Shown piece after piece: positions 9,962-22,065 of a stretch of DNA of 64,000 nt. The notes under the pieces were generated by a model, which saw nothing but the letters and a program-made list of their open reading frames with translations, had not been told where the DNA came from and made no database searches. This DNA comes from Tolypocladium sp. Sup5 PDA-1 (taxonomy: Eukaryota > Ascomycota > Sordariomycetes > Hypocreales > Ophiocordycipitaceae). Location of the stretch: the NCBI GenBank assembly GCA_000750105.3, contig JPHH03000052.1, positions 1 through 64,000 on the forward strand. Reading direction: 5' to 3'. Every line of letters starts with the position of its first letter. Position 1 is the stretch's first letter. A program made the translations under genes and the position numbers.

Positions 9962-10910
9962 CTATGTCAAGGGTTGTCAGGCCTGCGCCCGAGTTGCCTT
10001 GGTTTGCGAAAGCATGTACTAAACTCCTCGATGGCTTGTCCAAGCTTCCCTTCTGGCATGGAAATGTACTGTAAGACATCCCTGCTGAGAGAGCCAACAA
10101 TGACACATTGATGCGACACGGACTACATCATTGCCTCGTAAATGAGGTGGGAGAGTGAGTTTGGCGCGAAGGTAGGTTGTTGGGAAGGGAAGGGACCCCG
10201 GGTATTGGGGGCGCGCCGGCCACCTGGTCTTCGTGGGTTTCGTCAAAAGTGTCGGTGCAGGGCAGGAATGGCGGCGGCTGCGACGGCTCCCAATGACAGC
10301 GATGCTACGCCTCGGCAGACGCTCTTGGCAGCTTAACATTAAGCTCCTGGATGCTAGGCGGGTGCAGGCTGCCTGGCCCAGCTGCCTCTAGCTCTGCTCC
10401 ACTGGGCGTAGGCGAGCCAGTGCCTCAACGTGCTGCGTGGGCTTGGCTCTCCCACAGCCTCCGTTCCTTGCTGACGCAGGTGTCCTTTCACTGGTCGGTC
10501 CCCGTTGCCGATGCAACAACATCGTACGATCTCTGATCCATCACCTACGTGACATAACGCCCTGACCTTTCTGCCAACATAAACCTCTGGTTTATCCCTT
10601 GGGAACCAAACCGTCACATTATAAATAGTTTAGGCTTCCTATCTACCCCTTTATAATATTAAAGGTCTATAGAACTAGGGGGTTATTAATACTAAGGACT
10701 AGTTTTCTATTAATATTAGGGAAATAAAGTTCTTACTTTAGAACTAGAATAGTATTACACTACTATAAGAACGTTATTGTTATTAATAGCTTCGATTATA
10801 ACAAGTCCCACACGAGACGAGCTCAGCCCAGCCCTCCCTCATATTCTTGGCTGATATTTGCCCTGTCCAGACCGCCATCTTGCATCCCCGTGTGTCCTTG
10901 TACGGAACTG
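9962..10910. other. Intergenic with TA-rich block 10615-10805
   Basis: Positions 9962-10610 are of mixed composition with only motif-free short frames. From about 10615 to 10805 the sequence becomes very TA-rich (TTATAATATTAAAGG, TATTAATATTAGGG), as in RIP-mutated repeats. It ends about 100 bases after the stop of the SET/TPR gene. No gene is seen. Confidence 0.4.
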
Positions 10911-13311
10911 TCATGCGAGCTGCGGGAAGGCGTCACATATCGTTTCTCCCTCGCCCACGATCATGCTGTAAGCAACTTCGGCATATTGCTTGGCAGCTGT
11001 GCAGAGTTCGGGGGCAAGTTGCTCGTATGACTTGAACAGATTCAAGAAAGCCCATGGAGTGAATTCATTCGCCAAGCCCCACTCTTTGACCTCGAGTCGC
11101 GGTAGCCTTGCATCCCCAATGGGCGGACATGCAATGATATTATATCCCAGTGTCTCCAAGCCCTTGACAATCATCTTGACGGCCTCGGCTGGCTGGTTAG
11201 TCAAGAGCAGATTGGCGCCCAATGCCAAGTATGGGTCCCAGAGTTCCAGCCGAACAGCGTTGGTCTGCGTCACTGGGTAGGTTTCCTCGAGTTGCTTGAG
11301 CAACCGCTGAGCCTTGGAAACATTGGTCGCCTGTGGGCTCTTCAGAACCTTTTTGAGATCTCCGTAGAGGGTCTTGCGTCTCTGAAGGGCCGCCCTGGGC
11401 GTCGCTTTCCTGTCCATGCATAGCTCGCAACGACACGTGAACCCCCAGTTACTGAGCTGCTTCTGGGCCTCCTTGTACGAGTCCAGGGGCATAGGCGCCT
11501 GATAGCAAAAGCCAAGCTCGGTGCCTGCCGGGAGGTCCCTAGTCGCACGGACAATCTGCATGTCTCCAATGAAGGAGCGACGGCAATTGCTGACACAGGA
11601 ATGATTGATGCGAGAGGCCAGTAACCAGATGCCGGAGGTAGTATGGCTGGGCCTCTCTCCGCCCTTCATGTTCATCTTGTCGGACATTGCGTCTGAAAAC
11701 GACACGCGACTAGTCCTTGGAGCACCGAATGAGTTGAGAGATATGATTTTCTCCACCAGAAACCTAGGCCGGCATTAGCAGCTATTCCACCCCTTTTCTC
11801 TGCCGAGCGGGACTGATGTTGACTTACGAATCGACCACCGGAAATCCATCAGACTCCAAGACTGGGGCCGTAGCGTAGTCCCCGTGGTGCAGGCCTCCAA
11901 ACAAACGCGACAGCTGGGGGTTATGATACAGCTTCTGCACAATCTGCGTCAGGAGGTGAGCTTGACCGCCCACTGTCATCCTCTTGGTGCTCAGATTCAT
12001 CAGTACGGTGTGGCGCCTTGTGGACTGGTCATCGCCCGAATAGCTGTACGCGAACGCCTTTTCGCATACAAGCAGCTGGCCAGCAGAAACTGGCATGATG
12101 GTGAAGAGTCCCTGACCCCGGCCAGGCGATTGGCGCACCTCGACGGGCGCGGAAAAGGTAGCGCAGTCGATAAGCGGAGGCGTCGTTCTGGCTTGCTTGT
12201 ACATCTGGCGGAACGCGTACTCGCCCGTCTGCTGCTCGTGCAGTCTTGCCCTGGCGCGATTCATCTCTGGCTTCACGGCCCCATTCTCGGGGTGCGATCC
12301 TGCAAGTGTCTGCAGCCTTTCTAGACACCGCTCGAAGTTTCCCAGGTCGTAGAGTGCTCGTGCCTCGCGAAAGAGTCGTTTCTCGGACGGCAACGCAGCG
12401 TCGCTGCCCTGGGCAGCATCCAACATGGCTTTCTCTGGACGTCCAAGTCTGAGGTTTGCCAGCGAGCGATTAAGGTAGGCTAGTTGCTCCTCCTCGGGTG
12501 TCTCTGCAGCCCAGATAGCAGACGAGTATCTAGAGGACGTTAGCAGGATGCCGTCAAGTATTCAACTTGATAACTCGGATATGCTTCAAGATCGCGTCAA
12601 ATGGAAGATGAAATGACATCAAAAAGCTTACAAGCGCTGTGCCTCCGCCCACCTCTGATTCTGTACAGCGTCATTGCCCTGCATCCGAATGCTTTTGCTA
12701 TTGTTGTTCAATGTCAACGCTGGCTTCCTCCATTTCGGCGGGACACCCTCGTCAGTGTCCTCCAGCCAGATGATGTCGCTAAGATGGTCAACCCTTAACG
12801 AGTATGAGCCGTCCGTGGCGCATTTGAAGAAGGGTTCTTTGAGGATGCAGACGCTGTCGGGTTGCAGTATCTCCTTGGCAGGCACCACCAACTCCTCTGG
12901 CTGATAATAAAGCTGGAGTAATACGGCAGTACCCTGCTCGTCTTCGACAATAGCCATTACGGCCGTTATGCGGTTTGGGGGTGTCCGGACGCGAACCAGA
13001 GTCCTAGTTCCACGGTGATGCGTTTCGAGTCTCATCTCGGAAATCATGATCGGTTGGAGCTCGCTGACAGAGCGAGCACAAGGGGTGTAGGGGGCTGGGA
13101 CTTGCGATGTGGCAATGATGTTGTTTTCCATGGGCTCCGAGTGGATGGTCGATGCGAATAGCTGCATCATGAAGTTCGAGACCAGCTGCTCAGGAGGAGG
13201 ATGGTCTCGCACCATTTGACCCTTTCTTCGGCTTGCTCGCTCCGCGATAATTTGAACCCGCTTCAGGTAGGCGGCATAGTTACTGACGTCGGATACATCT
13301 CTGATGTCCAT
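10911..13311 (-). CDS. SET and TPR domain protein, putative lysine methyltransferase
   Basis: Three exons: 13311-12632, 12529-11828 and 11763-10911 (744 aa). Both introns have GTAAGY donors and GCTAAC/GCTAAT branch points, and the reading frame is kept. A TPR-like region spans roughly residues 210-330 (MQGNDAVQNQRWAEAQRL...). The SET domain starts near 359 with SPGRGQGLFTIMPVSAGQ. Its core SRINHSCVSNCRR lies near 512 with the motif NHSC that contacts cofactor and substrate, followed by GTELGFCY. A post-SET-like CRCELC lies near 567. This matches the fungal TPR/SET group related to SMYD enzymes, whose targets are mostly unknown. The ATG at 13311 is the first in frame. The frame stays open upstream to a stop near 13460, and an upstream exon starting at ATG 13552 is possible, so the true N-terminus is uncertain. 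Confidence 0.85.
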
Positions 13312-13756
13312 TTTGAGATAGATATTCCATACAAGAGTTGGATCAGTGTTTATAGACCGATGGAGAGCAATGGCAGCGACGTCTTCGTCGCTCGGGAGAG
13401 AAGGTTGAGTAAGGATACCTCGCGGCCCAGACAACCTTCGCAATGAGCCTCGTGCGACCTATATGTACTCGTGTCCAGCAGGCTGCGGGAGGCCCCCAAC
13501 CCCGCGCAGTGCTTGAGGGCGGCAACGTGCAGTGTCTGTGTTGGTCGTCCATTGGATCTGCGCCACGGTGCAGGCAGCCCGGTGGCCAACCAACCTGTGT
13601 AAACTAGAGGCACTCACCGAGGCCGAGGGGGCCTTTTTACCTCTTCCCCCTTTACAGATACGAGAGAAGAGACATTTGAGCACAGCGAACCATCGCAGAG
13701 CAGCATGACAAAGTACTTCAGAGTCAAGGCCCAAGGGTATCAAGCATCGATGGATC

Positions 13757-14308
13757 TCATTCACTCGCAGCCACACCCTCCGCCTGTATCATCCGCAGCG
13801 GCTCGTAGTCCATGGCCATCTCGGGGACGTCGACGGCCCAGGTGCGCTTCACCTGTGGGAGGCAGGCCCCCGGGAGGGTTGAGCTGACTTTGACGGTGAA
13901 GTGCAGCACGCGGAGCTCCCTGTAGCGGCGTTCCGTGCTCTCCTCCAGCAGCCCCGTGGTGCCGACTGGACTTCCATGGGGCCCAGTGCTCACGGGTGGG
14001 CGGGATTGAACCGTTTGAACTGGGGAACGCCTTGGTTCTGCAGCAGGGCTCGTTCCGGTCGTCGTCCGCTCCAGAGGCACTCGACCTTGTGCCGGCCGCA
14101 GCTACCCTATACCGCATGTAAGTGTCTGGCTGCTCACACCAGGGACGGGCTGCATACACATATCGGACGAGCCTCGTCGCACTATCCTTCAATGTTAGCG
14201 GCTAGTGGGAGTGGGTTGCTGGAGATGCGCAATGGCCTCGTACCTTGACGCGCCGTTGCCGACCCTTGTGCAGCGGTTCCTGGATTTCGTATGGTAGAGG
14301 CGCGGCAT
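13757..14308 (-). pseudogene. Zn2Cys6 transcription factor relic (UPC2-like type), frameshifted and truncated
   Basis: An ATG at 14308 begins MPRLYHTKSRNRCTR, the usual lead into a fungal zinc cluster. After TGC-ACA-AGG one base is missing where the second cysteine codon belongs; allowing for it, RQRRVK follows. Two introns can be placed: 14243-14182 (branch GCTAAC) and 14157-14107. Between and after them the remaining cluster reads CDEARPIC and GSCGRHKVECLW, giving the canonical CX6C..CX2CX6C spacing. Exon 1 is 65 bases instead of 66, which agrees with the single deletion. Another frame change near 14065 leads to ELRVLHFTVKVSSTLPGACL and VKRTWAVDVPEMAMDYEPL. That is the start of the regulatory domain in sterol-uptake (UPC2-like) regulators, and it ends abruptly at the stop at 13757. 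Not a functional regulator as read here. Confidence 0.7.
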
Positions 14309-14972
14309 GACTGCTCCTTGACGAAGCGCTCCGTACCTAGCCCCAACTGCATTTACCAGGGAGCGGACATTCGCTTGGTTGGTGATTCGCCGTCCCAGAT
14401 TTTTGAATGCGCTGGAGGCCTCGCCATCAGAAGAAGGAAGCCAGGCTGTGTTCGCCGTGGTGGGACGTCAGCCATGAGCCTCCATTACCAACTCATCAAG
14501 TGGAGGCTTCTTGCCGAGAGCTGGTCCAGCTCCGTGGACGCTGTCCTGGCTCCGTTTGCGTCTGAAGAAAGATGACAATTTAGAACAAATATGTACGAGA
14601 CAAGGCTCAGTTGCAAATTATTGACTTGTTCACAATTATTGTTTGCTGCACAACCCCAATTTGGGCGCCTATTGCACTGCCGTCGTCAACCCCAGCCGGC
14701 ATTTCCGGATGTACCTTAGCCTGATCCGTTGACGCTCACTGGACGCGGTTCCCCTGACGCAGCTGACGTACGACGTGTTTCGTCCCTGCCCAGACCCCGT
14801 ATCCCGGCCATGTCCTTGGACAAATGGCAAACTCTCTCCTCGGGTTTTCTTCTTCTGGTATCCATACAATTACAACTTCGAACCATAAAATACGGGCCGA
14901 AATCATCTGCATTCCCTACTCTGCCTGCAATACAAACCCTCTTGATCAGTATCGCCCAGCTCACACGACATC
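14309..14972. other. Intergenic, upstream of the LysM gene
   Basis: No gene is visible. A CATAAAATAC word at about 14884 lies roughly 90 bases before the LysM start and could serve as its TATA element. Short frames on both strands have no motifs. Confidence 0.35.
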
Positions 14973-15491
14973 ATGTCCCGGTACTCGCACTACGACACGG
15001 ACGAAGAGCGTCTCCCCGAGGGCATGACACGAGTCGGCTACGACGCCGACACGCAGGTCTACACCTTCCAAGACTCGGACGGCAGCTACTGGGAGAGCGC
15101 GCCGGGCTGTCAGTACGGCCGGCTGACACGCGTCGGCGACGGGCCGTCCGACGACGCCGCCGACACCGAGCCGTTCCTCTCGTCGGAGCAGCAGCCGCAG
15201 ATGTCCTGGCGCCACGAGCTGATGCCGCTGCTCAACTTTGGCGTCCTCATCGGCCTGTGCCTGCTGCTGCTCTTCTGGTACCTGCACTGGAGCGCGGGCT
15301 CGGATCGCGGCCCCGAGGCCCCCAAGGTCGAGTGCGGGCTGGGCAGCGCTCCGTACATGATCCGGGCGGGCGATACCTGCTGGGCCATTGCCGACAGGAC
15401 AGGCATCAGCGTGGACGATATACTCGAGCGTAACGATGGCCTCGACTGCGACAAGCTCGGCGTGGGCACCAATATTTGCCTTCCCGAATGA
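14973..15491 (+). CDS. LysM-domain single-pass membrane protein
   Basis: Intronless, 172 aa. Residues 1-80 are polar and include YDADTQVYTFQDSDGSYWESAPG, a block typical of a conserved ascomycete group of LysM membrane proteins. Residues 84-105 form one strong hydrophobic helix. Residues 127-170 are a single LysM (CBM50) module: YMIRAGDTCWAIADRTGIS, then DILERNDGLDCDKLGVGTNICLPE. There is no signal peptide, so a type II orientation with the LysM outside the cytosol is likely. LysM binds chitin or related GlcNAc polymers, so a role at the wall or in secretory vesicles is inferred. This architecture differs from secreted multi-LysM effectors. Confidence 0.85.
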   Translation: MSRYSHYDTDEERLPEGMTRVGYDADTQVYTFQDSDGSYWESAPGCQYGRLTRVGDGPSDDAADTEPFLSSEQQPQMSWRHELMPLLNFGVLIGLCLLLLFWYLHWSAGSDRGPEAPKVECGLGSAPYMIRAGDTCWAIADRTGISVDDILERNDGLDCDKLGVGTNICLPE

Positions 15492-16113
15492 TGAGGTCCG
15501 TGTTTGCCAACGCACATGAGGCCCAGACCACATCCACCTCAGGATGGACCTCAGGATGGACGAGCCACGTCAGAGTTGCCGGCGTTTCCCTGCCAACAAG
15601 ATGCCCAAACGAGGATACGACAGCCGATGTTAGGCCCTCGCCGAACGGAGCTTGATGGGAACACTGGCTGCGCAGGACCGCTCTTGAGGCTGCAAGACCC
15701 AAGCACCCTGCATTTTACAGCACTCGACCCGCACACCCACGACTCTCCGTGCAACAACAAACACGCACACACGAGAGCTCGACATTGCTGCTCCAACTCG
15801 GCACAAGAGGAAATTTGAAGCCCTCCTTTGGGAAATCATGGCAGCAAGGGTCCTTGTCTTAAGGCTTTTGGGGTCTCTAGCGCAGAACCGCTAACAGACC
15901 AGCACCAAGCCCACTCCACCGCCCTGCAACCTGCCCCTCACTCGGCGGGGCTGGCGTGTCCAGTCCAGTGCTCGACACCTCCATAATAATTTTTTCCTGC
16001 GCGGCCGCGGCGCTCATAAAACAGATTTTCCCACGCACTTTTTCCTCCCTCACCTCCCAACCAACCCTCAACACCATTCCGTCGCCAGCGCTGCTCACAG
16101 CACACGCGATAAG
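15492..16113. other. Intergenic, upstream of KAP123
   Basis: No gene is visible. It contains the 3' flank of the LysM gene and a pyrimidine-rich stretch (about 16035-16080) just before the Kap123 start, as is common in fungal promoters of highly expressed genes. Confidence 0.35.
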
Positions 16114-19100
16114 ATGGACAAGGACAAGCTTGCGCAGCTGCTGCAGGCCAGCCAAGTTCGTAAGTCACTTCCTTCACCTGCTACGCTCTTGTCGTACGAG
16201 CGAGACGAGCCCCCCTCGAAGGCTTCACCCCGCTACATCACCTGCACCCCTCTCCACCAGAAGGATTTTTTGCTGACCTGTCGCTTCTACAGCAAACACG
16301 GAGCAGGTCAAGGCCGTCACCGCCGACCTCCAGAAGAACTACTACTCCCAGACCGAGTCGCTGATCCTCCTCATCGAGATCGCCCTCACCCACGGCGACG
16401 GCGCCGTCCGACAGCTCGCCGCCGTCCAGGCCCTGCGCTTGGTGCCCAAGCACTGGGAGCAGACCCCCCAGGACAAGAAGCCCCTGGCCCGCTCCCACCT
16501 CCTCGATGGCGCCCTCAAGGAGACGTCATCCAACACCCGCCACTCCCTGGCCCGCCTCGTCGCTGGCATCGTCGGCGTCGACATGGAGCAGGGCGACGGC
16601 GACGACTTCCTGAAGCAGCTGATGCCCCTCAACAACAGCGACAGTGTCGTCGCCCGCGAGGTCGGATCGTACATCCTGTTCTCCATGCTCGAGGATGACC
16701 CCACCCACTTCGCCGACCACACCCACCAGCTGCTCCAGTTGTTCCAGGCCCGCATCGAGGACCCCGAGAGCAAGGAGGTCCGGATCAACATTGTCCAGGC
16801 CATCGGCGCCATCCTGATGATTGTCGAGCCCGAGGAGGACCCCCAGGCCCTCAAGGCCATGCAGGACTTCCTCCCCAGCATGGTCAACATCATGAAGGCC
16901 ACCGTCGAGGCCGGCGACGAGGAGAGCTACAAGACCGTCTTCGAGGTCTTCCACTCATTCCTCGCCTACGACTCGGCCCTGCTCGCGGTCCACCTGCGCG
17001 ATCTGTTGCAGTTCATGATTGACCTGGCTAGCAACGAGGATGCCGAAGACGACGCCCGCACCCAAGCCCTCGGCTTCCTCATCCAGTGCGTCCGCTACCG
17101 CCGCATGAAGATCCAGGCCATGAAGGACATGGGCGCCCAGTTGATGATCAAGGCCATGCACATCGTCACGACTCTTGACACGGACGAGGACGAGGAAGAC
17201 ATGACCCCATCCAGGACTGCCATCAGCCTGATTGACACCCTGGCCAACGAGCTGCCTCCTCGTCAGGTCGTCGTCCCGCTCCTCGAACAGTTCCCGTCCT
17301 TTGCCACCAACCAGAACCCCGGCTTCCGTATGGCCGCCATGCTGGCTCTCGGAAACGCCGCCGAGGGTGCTCCCGACTTCATCTCCACCCAGCTGCAGCC
17401 CCTTCTCCCCACCATCATCAACCTGCTCTGCGACTCCGAGGGCCAGGTCAGGCACGCCGCTCTCGTCGGTCTCATCCACCTCGCCGAGGAGATGGCCGAC
17501 GAGATGTCCTCGCACCACGAGCAGATCATTTCGGCTGTTCTGAAGAACCTCGAGGCCGCCTCCCAGGGACCCTCGGACAAGAAGAACGTCAGCATCATTC
17601 GCTGCGCTTGCGGAGCCCTGGATACCCTTGGTGATGGCATCGACACCAAGATCATGGCTCAGTACGGACCCAACCTGATTGGCCCCATGGTCAAGCTGCT
17701 TGACCACGACGACTATGGCGTCAAGGCCGCGGCTGCGTCTGCCATTGGTGCGATAGCGTCGTCCATGGAGAAGGCCTTTGAGCCCTACTTTGAGGGCGTC
17801 ATGAAGGCCCTCGGCAAGTTCGTCATGATCAAGGACAACGACGAGGCCATGGATCTGCGCAGCTCCACCTGCGACAGTCTGGGCCGCATCGCCATGGCCG
17901 TTGGTCCCGAGCTCTTCCAGCCGTACGTCATGGACTTGATGAAGGCGAGCGAGGAGGCCCTGCACCTCGACAACCCCAGACTCAAGGAGACGAGCTTCAT
18001 CCTGTGGTCCAACCTGTCCAAGGTCTACCACGAGCAGTTTGACCACTTCCTCGAGGGCGTCTTCAAGGGCATCTTTTCCTCCCTGGAGCTCGAGGAGGAG
18101 GAGATTGACATCCCCGGCATCGACGTCAGCCAGCTCGGCGACGGTGCTGTTGTCGTTGGCGGCAAGCGCGTCAAGGTCAAGGTTCCCGACAACCAGGACG
18201 ACCTCACCATTGCCACTGGCGGTGAGGGTGAGGACGAGTGGGATGACCTCGAGGACTTTGATGACCTCGGCGCCGTTACCGCCGTCGCGCTGGAGCAGGA
18301 GATTGCCCTCGACGTCCTTGGCGACGTCATATCCAACTCGTGCAACAGCAGCAACCTCGAGACGTACGCCGAGCAGGCTATCGAGAAGGTTGCGCCGTTT
18401 GCCGAGCACACTTACGAAGGCTGCCGCAAGACGGCCATCTCGACCCTGTGGCGCACCTACGCCCGTGTCTTCCAGGTCTGGGAGGAGACTGCCGGCGTCA
18501 AGTGGCAGCCCGGCATGCCCCCCAACCCTACTCCCCCGCCCTCCATCATCAAGATTGGCCAGGTTCTGTACAAGGCCACCATGAGCATCTGGTCCGACGA
18601 CAGTGAACGGTACGTGGCTGCGTGGCATTTTTGTGCGAATTCCCATATGATGAATAACTTGCGTTATACCCAGCTCACTCAGACGCAATATGCGGGTGCT
18701 GAGAACACGTCTAATCTACTTCTGACTCATTTTTTTGATACCACACTTAGTACATGCGCTCTTGCTTTGGACGTCTGACGCTAATTGTGTGAATAGGTCC
18801 GTCATTACCGACATCAACCGTAATGTCGCGGCTACGCTCAAGGCTTGCGGCCCTGCGATGCTGGTGGCCAAGGATGGCATGCTGCAGGAGCTCGTGTCTG
18901 TTGTCAGCCTCATCATTACCCGGTCGCACCCCTGCCAGCAGGACCTGGGTGACGAGGAGGAGGAGCAGGAGGTTGATGAGGGCTCGTCCGAGTTCGACTG
19001 GCTTGTTATCGACACCGCCCTCGACGTCGTCGTCGGTCTCTCTGCCGCCCTGGGTCCCGCCTTTGGCGAGCTGTGGAAGATCTTTGAGAAGCCTGTTCTC

Positions 19101-19792
19101 CGACTGGCCAGCTCCACCGAGGACCTGCACCGGTCCACCGCGGTCGGCACCATTGCCGAGATCAGCAAGTACACTGGCGAGGGCATCTCGGAGTACACGG
19201 AGTCTCTGGGCCAGGCGCTGGCAAGACGGCTGTCGGACCCTGACCCCCTGGCCAAGTCCAACGCAGCCTACGCCATGGGTTTGCTGATTATCAACTCGAC
19301 CGAGACGAGCAAGACGGTTCCTCTGTACCCGCAGCTGTGGGAGAAGCTGGAGCCGCTGCTGTCGATGAAGGAGATGCGCATGACTGACAACGTTTCCGGC
19401 TGCCTGTGCCGCATGATGATGAAGCACGCGGACAGCGGCTTCGTTAGTGAGGTTCTGCCCGCCGTTGTCAATGTCCTTCCTCTGACCGAGGACTACGAGG
19501 AGAACGAGCCCATCTACCAGTGCATCTACAAGCTCTGTAAGTTGCTAGCCGCCTGACAAATTGAAAGGGATAAGGACTAACAATGCCTACAGACGAGCAG
19601 GGCAACGAGACGGTGCAGCAGCTGACACCGCAGCTGGTTGGCATATTTGAGAAGGTCATGGGAGCGCCGGAGGAGCAGCTGGAGCAAGATACCCGGGAGG
19701 TGCTGTGCAGGACGGTGCAGATGCTGTACAAGGCGAAGCCGGATTTGCTGTCAAACAACCCCGGCCTGCTGCAGCTGGCTGGCGCGCATTAA
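16114..19792 (+). CDS. KAP123: Karyopherin Kap123 (importin subunit beta-4)
   Basis: Four exons: 16114-16159, 16293-18609, 18797-19536 and 19593-19792 (1100 aa, close to about 1113 aa in yeast). Every junction keeps frame. The protein is built of HEAT repeats throughout: LLIEIALTHGDGAVRQLAAVQALRL at the N-terminus, GFRMAAMLALGNAAEGAPDF and VKAAAASAIGAIASSMEKAFEPYFEG in the middle. An acidic loop (GEGEDEWDDLEDFDD) lies near residue 645 and another (DEEEEQEVDEGSSEFDW) near 845. It is a Ran-dependent nuclear import receptor for ribosomal proteins and for histones H3/H4. The third intron (187 bases) is longer than the others here. The strong codon bias toward C/G in third positions fits a highly expressed housekeeping gene. 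Confidence 0.95.
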
Positions 19793-20447
19793 GCGGCGTG
19801 CCAGGGGCGGCGACGAGGACATGAAGACATGAATGGATGAGCCACATAAAAGGGGGTCGCGGGGAGATATACCTAGAACGAGTTCTAATAGAAGAGCGAA
19901 TCACTGTCGATGTATGATGCGTTGGTGCCGCCGTGCCTGATGGTGATGTATCTCTGCAGCATCTAAAGATGTCAACATGGACTAACATGTATTCGTAGAC
20001 GCATGAATGAATCTTGTCAGCACTACAAAGGATTCGACTATCTTATACGACGAGGGGTCATTTTGGCCGCAGGCGAATGTGAGGTCGGGTCCGACCGCAA
20101 GCATGCCGATCTCACGAGCTGCTGATGAGACACTGGAAACCTAGAATCATCATCTGTCTTGGCCTGTGCATGCCCCGTAGAAGTGTATTGCTAATTCTCC
20201 GAAAACTCCCGTCTCAGGCACCAGACGTTGGCGTCCATGGCGGCGCGGTCACTATATCTAAGGCCCCGGGTGACTGAGCGAGGTCCAAGCTCGTGATGAT
20301 CACATCGCGACTCCGTACTCCCGTTCCTTGCTTTCTTTACTAATGAGCAGTCTCGACTTCTTTCTCTCTACCCCCGTTGCCTTTTTCACAGAAGCAAGCA
20401 AAAGATTGCATCATCTCGGCGTCATCTCGGCTCTTGACGACCAGACC
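19793..20447. other. Intergenic, no gene seen
   Basis: This holds the 3' flank of KAP123 and upstream sequence of the reductase relic. Short frames have no motifs. Confidence 0.4.
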
Positions 20448-20936
20448 ATGGCGTCTGCGTCTACACCTCCGTCCGCGGTGCTCGTCACTGGCGGCAGCGG
20501 CCTCGTCGCCTCGCATCTCATCTTGCAACTCCTCGCCGCGGGTCACACGGTGCGCGCCACGGGGCGCGACCTCGCCGAGGCGGACCCCCTGCGGGAGACG
20601 CTCCGAGCCGGCGGCGCACACCAGGAAGACCTCGACCAGCGGATGTTGTTTGTCGCGGCGGATCTAATACGCGGCGAGGGCTGGAGTGCGCCTTTGAGAG
20701 CTTCACCACGGTGGACAAGACCGCAGCGCAGGTGGCCGAGATGCTCGCTCCCTTGCTCACCCAGCTTGACGGCCTTGATGTGGCAGACGGCCACCCACTA
20801 CGAACAACACATTCGGACAAACGGGCCTCTGCCCCACCCCGTTTCGATTCTGTTCAACAGCTGGTTCGTCGCCCGCACCATCTTGGCTCCGTGTTCTTGC
20901 TCACACTGCTGTGGGCAGCGAGGACCGGGTGATTGA
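20448..20936 (+). pseudogene. N-terminal piece of an extended SDR (dihydroflavonol-reductase-like)
   Basis: From the ATG at 20448 the frame reads a clear Rossmann start (VLVTGGSGLVASHLILQL, with the GxxGxxA/G NADP loop) and LFVAADLIRGEGW, the usual DLT..EGW step of this family. After about 20690 the frame departs: the expected VLHVASP and YxxxK region is absent, and unrelated residues lead to the stop at 20934-20936. A matching C-terminal piece lies at 22066-22440 on the same strand, beyond FMP52. I take both as remains of one reductase gene. Confidence 0.65.
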
Positions 20937-21022
20937 TAGCAGTGGAGGGTGTTTCAAAGCTTCAAGGACGGGTAGCACGATATTTCCGTATAGTAAGGGA
21001 CCGTAATCCTTCAGTAGCCTCA

Positions 21023-21770
21023 TCAATCCTTCCACTCATCTCTGCCATACTTGACGACATCGGCCTGCTCGAGGACCCAGTACTTGGAGGGCGCCTTGCC
21101 CTCCTGCGCAAGGCGCACAGCCGCCACCGCCGCCTTTCCGATCATCTTCTGGTCCTGGCCTGAAGTCGAGGTCAGTTCTACGTCTGGGGCTGCTGATCGG
21201 GCGGAGGGGCATACCTATCAAGTCCTGCAACGACGGGCTGATCTTATGCAGGTTTCCGATGAGGCTCTCAAGGAACGGCGCCTTCGGCGTCTCCCTCTCC
21301 CCGAGGATCATACCCGGCCTCAGGATAATGGCCTGCTCAAAGTCCAACTCCTTGATGGCATCCTCAACACCCACCTTCATCCTGCTGTACGGCACGTACC
21401 CGCTCAGCAGACCCCTCGTTCCCGCGCTGGAGACGAAGACGTAGGTCTCGACGCCGGCCTCCTTGGCGGCCTTGGCGTTCTCGATGCACAGGTCGTGGTC
21501 GATCTTCCACTGGTTCTGGATCCCGCCAGCCGCCGCCCGGGTGGTGCCCACGGCGTTGAAGACGGCCGAGGGCCTGGGGCTGAGGTCAGAGATCATGCCG
21601 CCCCATTTTGACGTGTCGGCTTCCTGGATGGCCTCGAGCTTGGGCGATTGGGGCTTTGGTAGACGCCGTGAGATTGTCTTGACGGAGGTGAACGCATCGC
21701 TGCCGAGGAGTATGCTTAGGATATGGCTCCCAACGGCGCCGGTGCAGCCGAATACCGCTACTGTAGTCAT
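21023..21770 (-). CDS. FMP52: FMP52-like mitochondrial NAD(P)-binding protein
   Basis: Two exons: 21770-21215 and 21159-21023 (230 aa). The intron (GTATGC ... CTTCAG) joins SLQDLIG to QDQKMIGKAAVAAV, restoring the family C-terminus. The N-terminus VAVFGCTGAVGSHIL holds the GxxGxxG cofactor loop, and ISRRLPKP, the GTTRAAAGG block, YVFVSSAG and YSRMK (YxxxK) follow. These are the diagnostic blocks of Fmp52, an atypical SDR of the mitochondrial outer membrane whose reaction is not established. Length equals the yeast protein. The gene lies on the opposite strand between the two pieces of an SDR relic. The start at 21770 matches the family; the frame runs 18 codons further up without support. Confidence 0.9.
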
Positions 21771-22065
21771 GTTGAAGGGTAGGTAGAAACTGATCGTAGA
21801 GACGAGTATCGGAGATGGACCCAAGGGTATTCGAGCAGTGAGAGTCGATATCTAGGAGCGAGCACAGATGGACCAGAGGACTGTTCTGATTTCTAACCTG
21901 TGGATGTTGGTTGCGGGATGCAAGGTCGCGGGGCGTGGGAGTCTGGGACCCTTTGAGGTAGCTCGCCCCAGCCCCCAGGCATCCACGCATGGCTCACCCA
22001 GCACGGACCACTTTGCCGGAGCCAAACGCGCAAAGTGTCCCGGCGCCGGGTCCGGGTCCGGGTCG

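Noticed and set aside
14729..15433. 234-codon frame overlapping the LysM gene
   Set aside because: Arg-rich translation in the wrong frame of a well-supported LysM gene.
16955..18688. 577-codon open frame on the - strand opposite KAP123
   Set aside because: Shadow frame caused by strong third-position C/G bias of Kap123, which is unambiguous on the + strand.
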